Numbered from the stretch's first letter, positions 1 through 7,830 are shown. The stretch is DNA of 64,000 nt from Oscillospiraceae bacterium (GCA_009784625.1 WRBI01000003.1:42070-106069), one strand, 5' to 3'. Made by a program: numbers and translations. The notes: generated by a model from the sequence alone, not told the origin.

Positions 1-141
1 GCCTCCATCCGCCGGGGCATCTGGGGCTGCCGGGGTTGTCGGAGCCGCCGGAGCCGGCGCGGTGCCTCCGCCGCCGCAAGCGGCAAAGATACCGACGACC
101 AGGGCAAGTACAACCAGGGTTGCTAGGGTGCGCTTTTTCAT
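1..141 (-). CDS. Solute-binding lipoprotein, N-terminal part only
   Basis: This is the first 47 codons of a gene that runs off the left edge. Seen: ATG preceded by a GGGAGG ribosome site at 7-8 nt, a Lys-Lys-Arg start, a hydrophobic stretch and a lipobox ending Phe-Ala-Ala-Cys. A Gly/Ala/Pro-rich linker follows, of the kind that tethers extracellular substrate-binding proteins in Clostridia. The BMP-type binding protein at 28007 begins in the same way. Inference: an ABC-transporter binding protein; given the kinases next door, a sugar is a reasonable guess for its ligand. Nothing after the linker is visible, so the family cannot be fixed. Confidence 0.7.
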   Translation of the reverse strand, partial: MKKRTLATLVVLALVVGIFAACGGGGTAPAPAAPTTPAAPDAPADGG

Positions 142-247
142 TTAGTTTCCTCCCTTATTGATTTCGAAAATATGATAAAACAAGCCCGGGTCCACAAACA
201 TTCGGTGTTAACAGACGCCGCGGATTTTGGGCGTGTTGTATCCGGAG

Positions 248-1180
248 CTATACGGTGTCGCCGTACAAACGCTGTGCCAGGCGCATGGCGTTTTCAGATG
301 TGTTGGCGGTGACCAAGTGCCTATGTAAAGGGTTGGTGACCCGCTCGGTCAATCCGCTCCAAAACTGCTCAAGAAACCACTGGTTTTTGAACAGGCTGCC
401 TGTCAACACAACATGTAAAGGCTCTTCGGGCGGGTACTGTGCGCGCCGGGTCAGCGTTGTTGCCAGTTTCCAAAGCTCTAAGTGTGCGGCTTCGGCAACT
501 TCGCGGGTATACGCATCACCCGCCTGCGCATATTCCAGTATCACCCGCGCGCAGGAGGCGATCTCGGACACATCCATCGCCGCAAACCTAGCTTGCACGG
601 ACGCGAAATCTTCGATCTTAAAAAAGCGGGTGATCTCCCGATAAACAGGCCGGTCAATCCCGTCGCCGTCACAGAACGCCAACATATCCCGCAGGACGCG
701 CTGTGCAATCCAAAAGCCACTGCCGCCATCGCTGAGAAGCGCGCCCCAGCCGCCCGCGCGAAAGACAGGCCGGCCGGGAGAAAACGCCATACAGTTAGAC
801 CCGGTTCCGCCCACCATACAAATCCCCGGGGCTTCGGCCGCCGCCAGAAAGGCCAGCTCACAGTCGTTGTACAGGGTTGTCTGCCCGTCGTCCAGCCCAA
901 TCGCCCCGACCATTTTTTGGTAGACGCGCATGTCTTCCGGCGTGTCGCACCCGGAAATGCCAAAGACCGCCCCGCTTATGTCTTTCAGGCACAGGCCCTC
1001 TGTTTTGCAAGTCTCAAGAAAGCTCTCGATCAGGTTGCCGTATGCTTTTTCATAGCCGATTGACCGGTAATTTGACCCGCCGTATATGTATTTGTGAACT
1101 TCGCCTCCGGCCAGAGCGCGGATGCCGTATTCTGTCTTACTGCCCCCGGCGTCCACCGCCACTAAATATTTTTGACTCAC
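248..1180 (-). CDS. BadF/BadG-type ATPase, N-acetylglucosamine kinase-like
   Basis: A sugar kinase of the actin-like ATPase superfamily, probably phosphorylating an amino sugar in the cytoplasm. Visible motifs are the phosphate-1 loop VDAGGSKTEYG near the N terminus, GGTGSNCMAF in the middle, and GGWGALLSDGGSGFWIA, typical of the BcrAD_BadFG/NAGK family. About 310 residues is the normal length. I take the GTG at 1180 as the start because it forms a GTGA overlap with the stop of the upstream ROK gene and has a G-rich ribosome site; another GTG at 1201 is possible. Translational coupling to the ROK regulator suggests a shared sugar-catabolic role. The substrate is inferred. Confidence 0.8.
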   Translation of the reverse strand: MSQKYLVAVDAGGSKTEYGIRALAGGEVHKYIYGGSNYRSIGYEKAYGNLIESFLETCKTEGLCLKDISGAVFGISGCDTPEDMRVYQKMVGAIGLDDGQTTLYNDCELAFLAAAEAPGICMVGGTGSNCMAFSPGRPVFRAGGWGALLSDGGSGFWIAQRVLRDMLAFCDGDGIDRPVYREITRFFKIEDFASVQARFAAMDVSEIASCARVILEYAQAGDAYTREVAEAAHLELWKLATTLTRRAQYPPEEPLHVVLTGSLFKNQWFLEQFWSGLTERVTNPLHRHLVTANTSENAMRLAQRLYGDTV

Positions 1181-2223
1181 ACCGCACTTCCCCCCGCCCA
1201 CTCGAACGACATCCCCGACAGCGCGTCCTGTACAAGAATTAAAAGCCCTTTTTCATAAGCCGCGCTTTCATCCGTCATCAGATGAAAAGAGGGGATCGTC
1301 CAGATGGGGAGGTGTTTTTCACACACATGCCGCAAATGCCGCAGCATCTCCTCGGTGGTGAACTCGCCGCCGAAAGCAATGACCGGCGGATTGAGAAGAC
1401 AGATGATGTTGATGACAATATCCGCGATCAGCTGTACTTTTTGCGGGAGTCCTTCGGCCTGCCCGAGCAGATATTCCAGCGCCTTGCACTGTTCTACCCC
1501 GGGCACGTTGGTCAGGTGGGCAATTTCGCCGGCAAAGTTGGAAAAGCCCCGGACAATCCGCCCGCCCATCACGATGCCGGCGCCAACGCCCTGCCCGATA
1601 TGCACAAACGCGATATCCGAGTCATGCCCGATGCCGGAGGCAATACTGCCCAGGGCTACCGAATTCATATCGTTTTCTACATATACGGGGATCCCCAGCT
1701 TTTCTTCCAAAATATACGAAAGCGCAACGCCCTCCATGCTTGGTATTTGCGAAATGGAGTACAGCGCCCCGCCGGGACCCACCGCACTCGGCACGCCAAC
1801 ACTGATTATCCGGATGTCGTCATCCTGTTTTTTAAGCGTTTGCGACAGTGTTTGCAGTTTTTCTAAGTGGGAATCGGCGGCGGTCAGCGGCCATGTGTTG
1901 CGCTGAATCACCTTACCGTCAACGGTCAGAACCGCGTATGCCAGCTCCCGGGGAAAGACCCGGATGACCGCGGTCCGCAAATGGTCTGTTTGCAGGGTAT
2001 AGCATTTCGGCCTTCTTCCGCCCACCGACACCGCAAAGCTGCCCGGGCGCACCACGCCCTTTTGTTCGAGTTCCTGCACAAAAGCGTTTACCGTTGGCTG
2101 ACTGAGACCGGTGCGCTCGGCCAGCTGTTTGCGGGTGGCGGTTTTCATCTCGGACAGCGCGTTCATGATCAAGCTGGCATTCAGCCTTTTCAGCGGATGA
2201 ATTTCTGTGTTCCGGCGAGCCAT
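1177..2223 (-). CDS. ROK-family transcriptional regulator
   Basis: 348 residues. An N-terminal winged helix-turn-helix (about 15-60, with the recognition segment LAERTGLSQPTVNAF) is followed by a ROK sugar-kinase-like domain. The ROK part keeps VENDMN and the glycine-rich IGQGVGAGIVMGG. The family zinc site, normally Cys-x-Cys-Gly-x-x-Gly-Cys after a conserved Gly-His, is degraded here to AHLTNVPGVEQCKA with a single Cys, so structural zinc is probably lost. Known for the family (NagC, XylR, Mlc): repression of sugar genes relieved by the sugar or its phosphate. It is divergent from a PfkB kinase and coupled to the downstream sugar kinase, which suggests it controls both. Confidence 0.85.
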   Translation of the reverse strand: MARRNTEIHPLKRLNASLIMNALSEMKTATRKQLAERTGLSQPTVNAFVQELEQKGVVRPGSFAVSVGGRRPKCYTLQTDHLRTAVIRVFPRELAYAVLTVDGKVIQRNTWPLTAADSHLEKLQTLSQTLKKQDDDIRIISVGVPSAVGPGGALYSISQIPSMEGVALSYILEEKLGIPVYVENDMNSVALGSIASGIGHDSDIAFVHIGQGVGAGIVMGGRIVRGFSNFAGEIAHLTNVPGVEQCKALEYLLGQAEGLPQKVQLIADIVINIICLLNPPVIAFGGEFTTEEMLRHLRHVCEKHLPIWTIPSFHLMTDESAAYEKGLLILVQDALSGMSFEWAGGSAV

Positions 2224-2471
2224 AGCATCACCTTGTTAAATAAATTTAAAATAGTTTAAAATACAAGAATTGTTTTTTAGCATAGATATCATAGTTTTTT
2301 AGTAATTTTTAAACCAACTCCATTTTTAAAATTAAATGATTTAAAGAATGAATTTAATTTACCATACAAGTGACAAAATGTCAAGATGCCTAAATTCACA
2401 AATCAGAATGTGATGAATTGTAGAAAATGCACACAGAGCCGCGCTGTACATACTTCGGACGGCGGCTTCGT
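2224..2471. promoter_or_regulatory. AT-rich divergent control region of ROK and PfkB genes
   Basis: No gene is visible. The stretch is strongly AT-rich compared with its surroundings and holds several copies of TTTAAA-like words (for example TTTAAAATAGTTTAAAAT near 2243-2260 and related words near 2308-2345). These could serve as operator half-sites for the ROK regulator, whose family usually binds AT-rich inverted repeats. No single clean palindrome stands out, so this is a weak assignment. Confidence 0.35.
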
Positions 2472-2501
2472 TTGACGCGCGGCATAAAACCATGATACAA
2501 T
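2472..2501 (+). promoter_or_regulatory. SigA-type promoter of the PfkB kinase gene
   Basis: TTGACG at 2472-2477 and TACAAT at 2496-2501 are separated by 18 bp, about 30 bp before the ribosome site of the kinase gene. Confidence 0.65.
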
Positions 2502-2531
2502 TACCTGCATTAATGGATGGGAGGGGTTTCG

Positions 2532-3455
2532 ATGGCCAAACTCATTGCAATCGGTGAATCTCTGATTGACTTTCTCCCCTGCTCCAAAGGCAGGCTGGCG
2601 GGGGTAAAATCGTTTGAGAAATGCCCTGGAGGGGGGCCGGCCAACGTCGGGGCCGCCGCCTCAAAGCTCGGGGTGGAAAGCATGTTGATCACAAAATTGG
2701 GCAAAGACGGCTTCGGCGACTTTCTCGCGGAAGAAATTCAAAAAGCGGGTATTGATGACCGCGCGGTGCTGCGCACAGAGGATGCGAGCACAGGGCTTGC
2801 CTTTGTATCCGACTCAGGCGATTCAGATGTGGAGTACCTCTTCTACCGCGCCCCGGCGGCGGACATGCTTCTCGCGGCCGAGGATATCCGCGAAGAGTGG
2901 TTCGAGCCCGACGATATTCTGCATTTCTGTTCAGTCACCCTTGTGGACGCCCCCTGCCGGGGCGCGCATGAGCGGGCAATCGAAATTGCCCGCGCAAAAG
3001 GCTGCTTGATCAGCTTTGACGTGAACCTGCGCCCACCGCTTTGGAAAAGCCTTAGCGATTTAAAAGAAGCTGTGCTTCGCTACATCCCCAAGGCGGACAT
3101 TGTAAAGGCAACCGATGAAGAGCTGGCGTTTCTAGGCGAAATTCGGGCGCCGCATCAGCTGATCACGCTGGGCAGGGACGGCGCGCGGTATCTGGGCGGG
3201 GGGCTGGATGTTCAGGTAAGCGGTTTCCCTGTTGAAGTGGTGAACACAACGGGGGCGGGGGACGCGTTTATCGGAACGTTTCTGGCCCACTGTGTGCATG
3301 GGTTGGATTTCCTGAAACACAAGGCCGAGTGTGCGGATGTGATTCGCTTTTGCAACGCGGCGGCCGCCATTGTGGTCGGCCGCCCGGGCGCGCTGCAAGT
3401 CATGCCCACACAAGCGGAAGTGCGGGCGTTCCTGCGTACACGCGGTGCAATTTAA
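2532..3455 (+). CDS. PfkB-family carbohydrate kinase (fructokinase-like)
   Basis: 307 residues from the ATG at 2532, which has GGGAGGGG 7 nt upstream; an in-frame start 15 nt earlier lacks this. PfkB signature 1 is seen as PGGGPANVGAAASKLG near residue 35. Signature 2 is NTTGAGDAFIGTFL near 240, with the catalytic Asp in GAGDAF. The family transfers phosphate from ATP to a sugar hydroxyl in the cytoplasm; the opening AIGESLIDF resembles fructokinases and 2-keto-3-deoxygluconate kinases. It lies divergent from the ROK regulator and alone in its transcript, closed by the hairpin at 3495. Fructose is the most common substrate of this subgroup but is not proven. Confidence 0.85.
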   Translation: MAKLIAIGESLIDFLPCSKGRLAGVKSFEKCPGGGPANVGAAASKLGVESMLITKLGKDGFGDFLAEEIQKAGIDDRAVLRTEDASTGLAFVSDSGDSDVEYLFYRAPAADMLLAAEDIREEWFEPDDILHFCSVTLVDAPCRGAHERAIEIARAKGCLISFDVNLRPPLWKSLSDLKEAVLRYIPKADIVKATDEELAFLGEIRAPHQLITLGRDGARYLGGGLDVQVSGFPVEVVNTTGAGDAFIGTFLAHCVHGLDFLKHKAECADVIRFCNAAAAIVVGRPGALQVMPTQAEVRAFLRTRGAI

Positions 3456-3494
3456 GGTTAGCGAAATAAGGCAAGGCCGCGATAGAATAGCGCG

Positions 3495-3522
3495 AAAGGC
3501 ACGGCGGCCAGCCGTGCCTTTT
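3495..3522 (+). terminator. Intrinsic terminator after the PfkB kinase gene
   Basis: A 10-bp GC-rich stem (AAGGCACGGC with GCCGTGCCTT, 5-nt loop) is followed by a short T-rich tract, 40 nt after the stop codon. Confidence 0.75.
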
Positions 3523-3647
3523 CTATCTTTCTGCCTTACATTATATATACATGGTTTAATAGAGTCGAGGGAGCGCGGCGCGAATGATGCTTCAGCTATC
3601 AAACTTTGGATATAAAGTAGACTTTATTATCCATTACATGTATTATA

Positions 3648-4391
3648 TTAGCACAGGCTTAACAGCTGTACGGATTCCAATGCTTTGCGCAGGGATTCTT
3701 CGCTCACAACATTCGGGCATTTGAGCTTTCGCGACAGAGCCTCCCGCAAGTACTCGATTGTGCCGCGCACACGCTGGATGCCCATGACTTCTTCGATTTC
3801 CTCGCAGGAGACGCGGTTTATGTAATGTAAGTGGAGAATCATCCCCTGCTTTTCCGGGAGGTCCAGGATGTAATTCCCGAGCCTTTTCAGCTGTTGGTTA
3901 TTTAGCTTTGTGTGCTTTGTGTCTGCCGGCAGGGCGCGGTCGAGCTCTTGAATCCGCTTTTCTTCCATGGCCGCGATTGCTTGGCGCAATGTGCGGGAGT
4001 AGTCAAACTTTTTTCCGCTCAGCCAGCAGATCCCACATTCAGACGACAACAGCATGATTTCAAAGTCGCCCATAACGAGATCGAGCGCTTTTGATAACCC
4101 CGCGTCGGAGATCGGGTTTTCCAGCTCTAAGTAGCGCATACAGGAAAACCGGAACGCTTCGACAATCCCGTTTACGTTTTCACAGCCCGAATACCGCGCA
4201 ATGATTTTGTTGTCAATCTTAAACACAAAGCGCCAGATATACAACAGGATGTGCTCTTTTTCCTGCGTGCGGATATACTCGGCCAAAACTTCGGCTTGTT
4301 TGGCTGTAATCGCGACACAGCTGCGGGGTTGATAGTTGGTGAAGTCGTTTGGGCTTACGGGAGGCGGGGTCCGTTTTTCTACTCGTTTCAT
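3648..4391 (-). CDS. Sigma-70 region 4-like DNA-binding protein, unknown role
   Basis: About 247 residues. The C-terminal third holds LPEKQGMILHLHYINRVS followed by a helix-turn-helix-like stretch ending in REALSRKLK, the layout of sigma factor region 4 and YlxM-type proteins. The N-terminal two thirds is helical with no family I recognise. I chose the ATG at 4391 because AGAGG lies 9 nt upstream; a GTG 33 nt further up has no ribosome site. It diverges from the Agr response regulator gene with only about 55 bp between starts, so the two probably share control DNA. A role in the quorum-sensing circuit is inference only. Confidence 0.55.
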   Translation of the reverse strand: MKRVEKRTPPPVSPNDFTNYQPRSCVAITAKQAEVLAEYIRTQEKEHILLYIWRFVFKIDNKIIARYSGCENVNGIVEAFRFSCMRYLELENPISDAGLSKALDLVMGDFEIMLLSSECGICWLSGKKFDYSRTLRQAIAAMEEKRIQELDRALPADTKHTKLNNQQLKRLGNYILDLPEKQGMILHLHYINRVSCEEIEEVMGIQRVRGTIEYLREALSRKLKCPNVVSEESLRKALESVQLLSLC

Positions 4392-4447
4392 TTTTTTCAA
4401 CCTCTTTTGTTTGTTTTCTGACACTGCGATGTTGGGAGGGTATGCTT

Positions 4448-5200
4448 GTGATTCGCGTTGCGATTTGTGATGACGATGTCAAGGTCGTTGAAGATATATA
4501 TAAGTTCCTCAGATATCAAAGTGTGCGGATTGAAATTCTGACTTATCTTTCCGGCCAGGATTTCCTGCGCGACATTGACCGGGGGGAGGTATTTGACATT
4601 GGGTTCATCGACATACAAATGAGCGGGCTAAACGGGGTTGAAGTGGGCGCGATTTTAAGAGATAAACCGGATGGAGATGATATGATTTTGATCTATATTT
4701 CAAGCCACGAAGTATATTACAGGGCGCTTGCAAACATTGGCAGCTTTCGGTTCATCAAGAAACCGATTGAGAAACCCGATCTCGACGATGTGTTTAATCG
4801 GGCGCTCAGACAGGCGCTCAAGCGAAAGCCGATGCAAAGGTCTTCGATCTTTTTCAGGTACAGGGTCGGGGTCGAAGACATAGCGGTCAACATAGACGAC
4901 ATCGCTTACTTAAAAAACGTAAAGCGGACGATAGAGCTGCATATCTGGAACCACGCGACCCGGGTGATCCGCTGTGAGAACAAGTTTTACGCCAAGATCG
5001 AAGAGGCGCTTGAGCAGTTTCCGCGAAACCGGTTCGTCAGGTGTGAGCGCTCTTACATCGTCAACTTACAGTATGTCGCGAAGATAGAGGGTGCGGCCTT
5101 TCTTCTCAAGGACGTGGACAAAACGCGGGTGCCTATCAGCCGGCTTCTCAAAGAAGAGACGAAAAAAGTCTATTTTAAGCATGTGGAGGATATGGCATGA
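4448..5200 (+). CDS. agrA: LytTR response regulator, AgrA-like
   Basis: Cytoplasmic two-component regulator, about 250 residues. Receiver domain (1-120): acidic pocket ICDDD, phosphoacceptor Asp in FIDIQMSGLNG, conserved Lys in FIKKP. LytTR DNA-binding domain (about 140-245): the segments NIDDIAYLKNVKRTI and RFVRCERSYIVNLQYV are typical. The GTG at 4448 sits 7 nt after GGGAGGG; the ATG at 4442 is too close to that ribosome site. It overlaps the histidine kinase gene by ATGA. Known for AgrA: phosphorylation by AgrC activates promoters carrying two 9-bp direct repeats about 21 bp apart. Two such promoters are present downstream at 6536 and 6957, which supports the name. Confidence 0.85.
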   Translation: MIRVAICDDDVKVVEDIYKFLRYQSVRIEILTYLSGQDFLRDIDRGEVFDIGFIDIQMSGLNGVEVGAILRDKPDGDDMILIYISSHEVYYRALANIGSFRFIKKPIEKPDLDDVFNRALRQALKRKPMQRSSIFFRYRVGVEDIAVNIDDIAYLKNVKRTIELHIWNHATRVIRCENKFYAKIEEALEQFPRNRFVRCERSYIVNLQYVAKIEGAAFLLKDVDKTRVPISRLLKEETKKVYFKHVEDMA

Positions 5201-6579
5201 GCGCGGGCGCTTTCATCGCAAGCCAGTATTTAAACGGCGTGTTAACTATGATTTTGTACTACTATGGCCTTAGCAGCATATTTAAGCCTGCGATCAAAAG
5301 AAGATGGATTCTTTTAACATTCACAGCTTATCTCGTAGTATCTAATCAAATGTTTTTTGCGTTTAACAATATGCTGGCAAATATATTTACGAATGTCTTT
5401 TTTCTAAGCATTATCTCTCTGATGATTATAGGTAGCACGGGTGTTAAGCTCGTATACGCGCTACTCATGTACATGGTATGTGTTATAGGTGAAGTGATCG
5501 CATTTGTATCATTAAGCTACTTACATTTCGCTTGGTATGGAGTCCCCATGTCTTTAGAAAACATAAATAATATTGTGATTGTGCGAACTACAACAAATAT
5601 CATAAATGTATTATCTGTGATTTTGCTCGTTCACCTGTTTCGCAAACTTTTTTTAAAACGAACAGGCTATGTAATCAAATTCCCCACGACATATTCTGTT
5701 GCAATGACACTGATTATAGTCGGAGTTATTTTGATGCAGACCACATACTTTACGCTCTCAATAGACAATATACAGTCAAGCATCATATCAACAATACTTT
5801 CGCAGCTTGTGCTTTTAATGATAATATTTCTTACCATATGGATTTATAACACCACCTACAAACACATGGAGTCACTTGAAGAAAACAAACAAAAAGACAT
5901 CATGCTTGAGCATTGGCAATCACAATACATCACCGCAATGAATGCGCAAAAAGTGATTGTCGAGCTGAACCACAACCTGCAATATCACTTTTTGACGTTG
6001 TCGTGTTTTTTGAAAAAAGGGAAAACCGAAGAGGCTCAAAAGCATATAGAAAAAGAGCTTGGCGCGCTCGACGACATTACCAGCACTGGCAATATGCCGA
6101 TCGACACCATGCTCAATTATTACAACCACCGGGCCAGGGACGAGCTTGAAATTGAGATCAAAACCGAGCTTGCGATTCCGCCGGATATGCACCTGGACGC
6201 CGTTCTGGTGGTGACCATACTGGGCAACGCGCTTGAAAACGCCATCGAGGCCTGTCACCACCTCCTCCTGCCCGAGCGCTACATCCATGTAAGGGCATCG
6301 ATTACAGAAAGCCGCGCACTGTTTATTGTGATCACCAACCCGTATGCGCTCACCCCGGTGGCCGATAAAAATGGCCGCCTGCTCACCAGTAAAGGGAGCA
6401 AACAGCTGCATGGGTTTGGGCTTTCCAGCATTCAGGAGATGTTTCCCGAAGACGCCGGGCAGATTTATTATGAATATAAGGACAACGTTTTTCGGTTTAT
6501 GTTTCTGAATTACAACATTTTGGATGAAAAGTCAACGAACGTTACATCAAACCTACCGAACGTTACAATCGTTAAGTAA
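5197..6579 (+). CDS. agrC: AgrC-like peptide-sensing histidine kinase (GHKL)
   Basis: 460 residues in the membrane. The N-terminal ~200 residues contain about six hydrophobic helices, the AgrC sensor layout. A dimerisation segment holds the phosphoacceptor in VELNHNLQYHFLTL, followed by a GHKL ATPase domain with the N box LGNALENAIEAC and the G box HGFGLSSIQEM. It starts in an ATGA overlap with agrA. Its last 17 codons (Ser-Thr-Asn-Val-Thr to Val-Lys) are encoded by DNA carrying the two LytTR repeats of the promoter for agrD, so the end of the coding sequence doubles as a regulatory site. The same peptide sequence is encoded by the duplicate repeat near 6957. Confidence 0.88.
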   Translation: MSAGAFIASQYLNGVLTMILYYYGLSSIFKPAIKRRWILLTFTAYLVVSNQMFFAFNNMLANIFTNVFFLSIISLMIIGSTGVKLVYALLMYMVCVIGEVIAFVSLSYLHFAWYGVPMSLENINNIVIVRTTTNIINVLSVILLVHLFRKLFLKRTGYVIKFPTTYSVAMTLIIVGVILMQTTYFTLSIDNIQSSIISTILSQLVLLMIIFLTIWIYNTTYKHMESLEENKQKDIMLEHWQSQYITAMNAQKVIVELNHNLQYHFLTLSCFLKKGKTEEAQKHIEKELGALDDITSTGNMPIDTMLNYYNHRARDELEIEIKTELAIPPDMHLDAVLVVTILGNALENAIEACHHLLLPERYIHVRASITESRALFIVITNPYALTPVADKNGRLLTSKGSKQLHGFGLSSIQEMFPEDAGQIYYEYKDNVFRFMFLNYNILDEKSTNVTSNLPNVTIVK

Positions 6580-6613
6580 AATGCTTGTCAGCACAGGAAA
6601 TCCATGCTAACAT
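6536..6613 (+). promoter_or_regulatory. AgrA-type promoter of agrD: LytTR boxes plus -35/-10
   Basis: Two perfect 11-bp direct repeats CGAACGTTACA lie at 6536-6546 and 6557-6567, a 21-bp period (two helical turns), as LytTR regulators require. Seventeen bp after the second repeat comes TTGTCA (6585-6590), a 17-bp spacer and TAACAT (6608-6613). The boxes overlap the last codons of agrC. The predicted transcript starts near 6620 and gives a short leader for agrD. Confidence 0.8.
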
Positions 6614-6655
6614 TGCTTTACAGTAAATATATAGATTTGTGTGAGGTGTTTGTTT

Positions 6656-6802
6656 ATGAGACAACATATCATGAGTTTTGCTATGAGATGGATGGGTTGC
6701 ATCGCTATGTTTGGCGCGGTATTAATTGCAAACCGTAGCTGTCACGCAATTGTTCATCAAGAAGAAGAACCTGAGACTGTACAAAAGTTACGTAAATTTT
6801 AA
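6656..6802 (+). CDS. agrD: AgrD-type cyclic lactone autoinducer precursor
   Basis: 48 residues. Seen: an amphipathic N-terminal leader (residues 1-25), then NRSCHAIVHQEEEPE, then a charged tail. This matches the clostridial AgrD layout: a Cys that forms the thiolactone, a short ring, then a Glu/Pro-rich tail removed by AgrB. By comparison with Clostridium perfringens AgrD (..ACLWFTHQPEEP..), the Cys at 29 would close on a residue about five positions on. Here that residue is His or Gln rather than an aromatic, so ring size is uncertain. GAGGTG lies 8 nt before the ATG. The peptide would be processed and exported by AgrB and sensed by AgrC. It is too short for standard gene calling. Confidence 0.82.
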   Translation: MRQHIMSFAMRWMGCIAMFGAVLIANRSCHAIVHQEEEPETVQKLRKF

Positions 6803-6814
6803 GGAGTGTCTGTT

Positions 6815-6899
6815 ATGAGACAACGTGGCGCGGGTCGGTGCAATTCTGACAGCGAATCGCGTGTGTGTTATAATTGTACACCAAAAGGTAGAAACCTGA
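6815..6899 (+). pseudogene. Decayed second agrD copy
   Basis: Starting 12 nt after agrD with its own GGAG ribosome site and the same first three codons (Met-Arg-Gln), this stretch then loses about 35 bp relative to agrD and goes out of frame. Read in the shifted frame from 6825 it encodes GAILTANRVCVIIVHQKVET and a stop. That aligns to GAVLIANRSCHAIVHQEEEPET of the intact copy. It is therefore a duplicated pheromone gene with a different ring sequence (Cys-Val-Ile-Ile-Val), broken by a deletion. The Met-Arg-Gln frame itself stays open to 7000 but has no AgrD features. A short GTG-started product in the shifted frame is conceivable but lacks the leader. Confidence 0.7.
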
Positions 6900-6956
6900 G
6901 ACTGTACCCAAGTTTTAGGCGGGCAATATTTTTCGATGTTTTAGGCCACCAATCGA

Positions 6957-7035
6957 CGAACGTTACATCAAACCTACCGAACATTACAATCGTTGGGTAA
7001 AACGCTTGCCAACCCCAAGGGGTTTGTGTTAGCAT
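6957..7035 (+). promoter_or_regulatory. Second AgrA-type promoter, upstream of agrB
   Basis: A near-copy of the agrD promoter. The repeats are CGAACGTTACA (6957-6967) and CGAACATTACA (6978-6988), again with a 21-bp period. They are followed by TTGCCA (7006-7011), an 18-bp spacer and TAGCAT (7030-7035). Flanking identity with 6533-6613 shows that the whole promoter block was duplicated. It would drive agrB separately from agrD. Confidence 0.75.
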
Positions 7036-7069
7036 TGCTTATACGATCTTATGTATGTGAGGTGTGCGA

Positions 7070-7648
7070 GTGACACAGCAACTGGCTAACCGGGTCGCCG
7101 ACTGGCTGATGCGCAGTGACGCAAACCAAGAAGCGCGAGAGGTGTACGTCTACGGCTTAGACAAGCTGTTTTCTACGCTTATAAACTTCGCGTTTGTGGT
7201 TGGGCTGGGGCTTCTGATCGGGGTTGCATTGCCGGCTATCACCTTCTTTGCGGGGTATTTTTCCTTGCGTACATACGCCGGTGGCTACCACGCGGACACA
7301 CCGCGAAAGTGCTTTTTTATCAGCACTGCGATGGTCATCCCCATTTTGTTTTTGATCCGCTTTTATCAGGTTTGGCTGGACGCGGCGGTGTTTTACACCG
7401 CTCTGGCCTGCTGTACCCTGATTCTGGTACTGTTCGTACCGGTAGGCACAAAAAACAAAATGCCGGATGCCTTAGAAAAGGTTGTCTACCGTCGCCGGTC
7501 TCTGGTAACCTTGGCGGTGCTGTTGGCGGGGTCAACAGTGCTGTTTGCGCTGTCTTTATACAGCTACGCAGCAGCGGTTCTGTTGGCGATCACACTTACA
7601 ACAGCGGTTGTCGTCGCAGGAAAGATCAAGCTCCTCCAGTCGCGGTAA
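7070..7648 (+). CDS. agrB: AgrB-type peptide-processing membrane protease
   Basis: About 192 residues with four to six hydrophobic helices. The AgrB active site is visible: the conserved SLRTYAGGYHA segment with its His, and a Cys seven residues on in PRKCF; these cut the AgrD tail and form the thiolactone. I chose the GTG at 7070 because GAGGTG ends 6 nt upstream; the in-frame GTG at 7064 lies inside that ribosome site. It has its own LytTR promoter at 6957. The locus order A-C-D-(D)-B differs from the staphylococcal B-D-C-A order. An outward-facing promoter at 7742 could make RNA antisense to its 3' end. Confidence 0.88.
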   Translation: MTQQLANRVADWLMRSDANQEAREVYVYGLDKLFSTLINFAFVVGLGLLIGVALPAITFFAGYFSLRTYAGGYHADTPRKCFFISTAMVIPILFLIRFYQVWLDAAVFYTALACCTLILVLFVPVGTKNKMPDALEKVVYRRRSLVTLAVLLAGSTVLFALSLYSYAAAVLLAITLTTAVVVAGKIKLLQSR

Positions 7649-7741
7649 CAAGCGAAAACCATATCAACACCCCCATTAACTCGCAGCAATAAGTTGTTGC
7701 GGGTTTGATGGGTTTTCGTGTACCGAATGCTTGACAATCTT

Positions 7742-7770
7742 ATTCTACACCATTCGCGTTCAATTGTCAA
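7742..7770 (-). promoter_or_regulatory. Strong SigA-type promoter reading antisense into agrB
   Basis: On the minus strand TTGACA (7770-7765), a 17-bp spacer and TAGAAT (7747-7742) make a near-consensus promoter. It fires leftward into the end of agrB. An inverted repeat, TTGACAAT/ATTGTCAA (7731-7738 and 7763-7770), surrounds it and could be an operator. The first ~70 nt of RNA would fold into a long imperfect hairpin (about 7654-7722). After it comes a ribosome-site-like GGGGGTG and a 32-codon open frame starting near 7662. No known family is recognised. Confidence 0.5.
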
Positions 7771-7783
7771 TATTTTCTAGAAA

Positions 7784-7810
7784 AAAATTTGGGGAGGCGC
7801 TTGCCTCCCC
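7784..7810 (-). terminator. Flagellin terminator
   Basis: An 8-bp stem, GGGGAGGC/GCCTCCCC, with a 4-nt loop is followed on the minus strand by AAATTTTTTT. It lies 20 nt after the flagellin stop codon. Confidence 0.85.
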
Positions 7811-7830
7811 TTTTCGCGTTAATCAAAAGC

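Noticed and set aside
6815..7000. 61-codon frame after agrD as a real protein
   Set aside because: It is an out-of-frame reading of a decayed agrD copy fused to duplicated promoter DNA.
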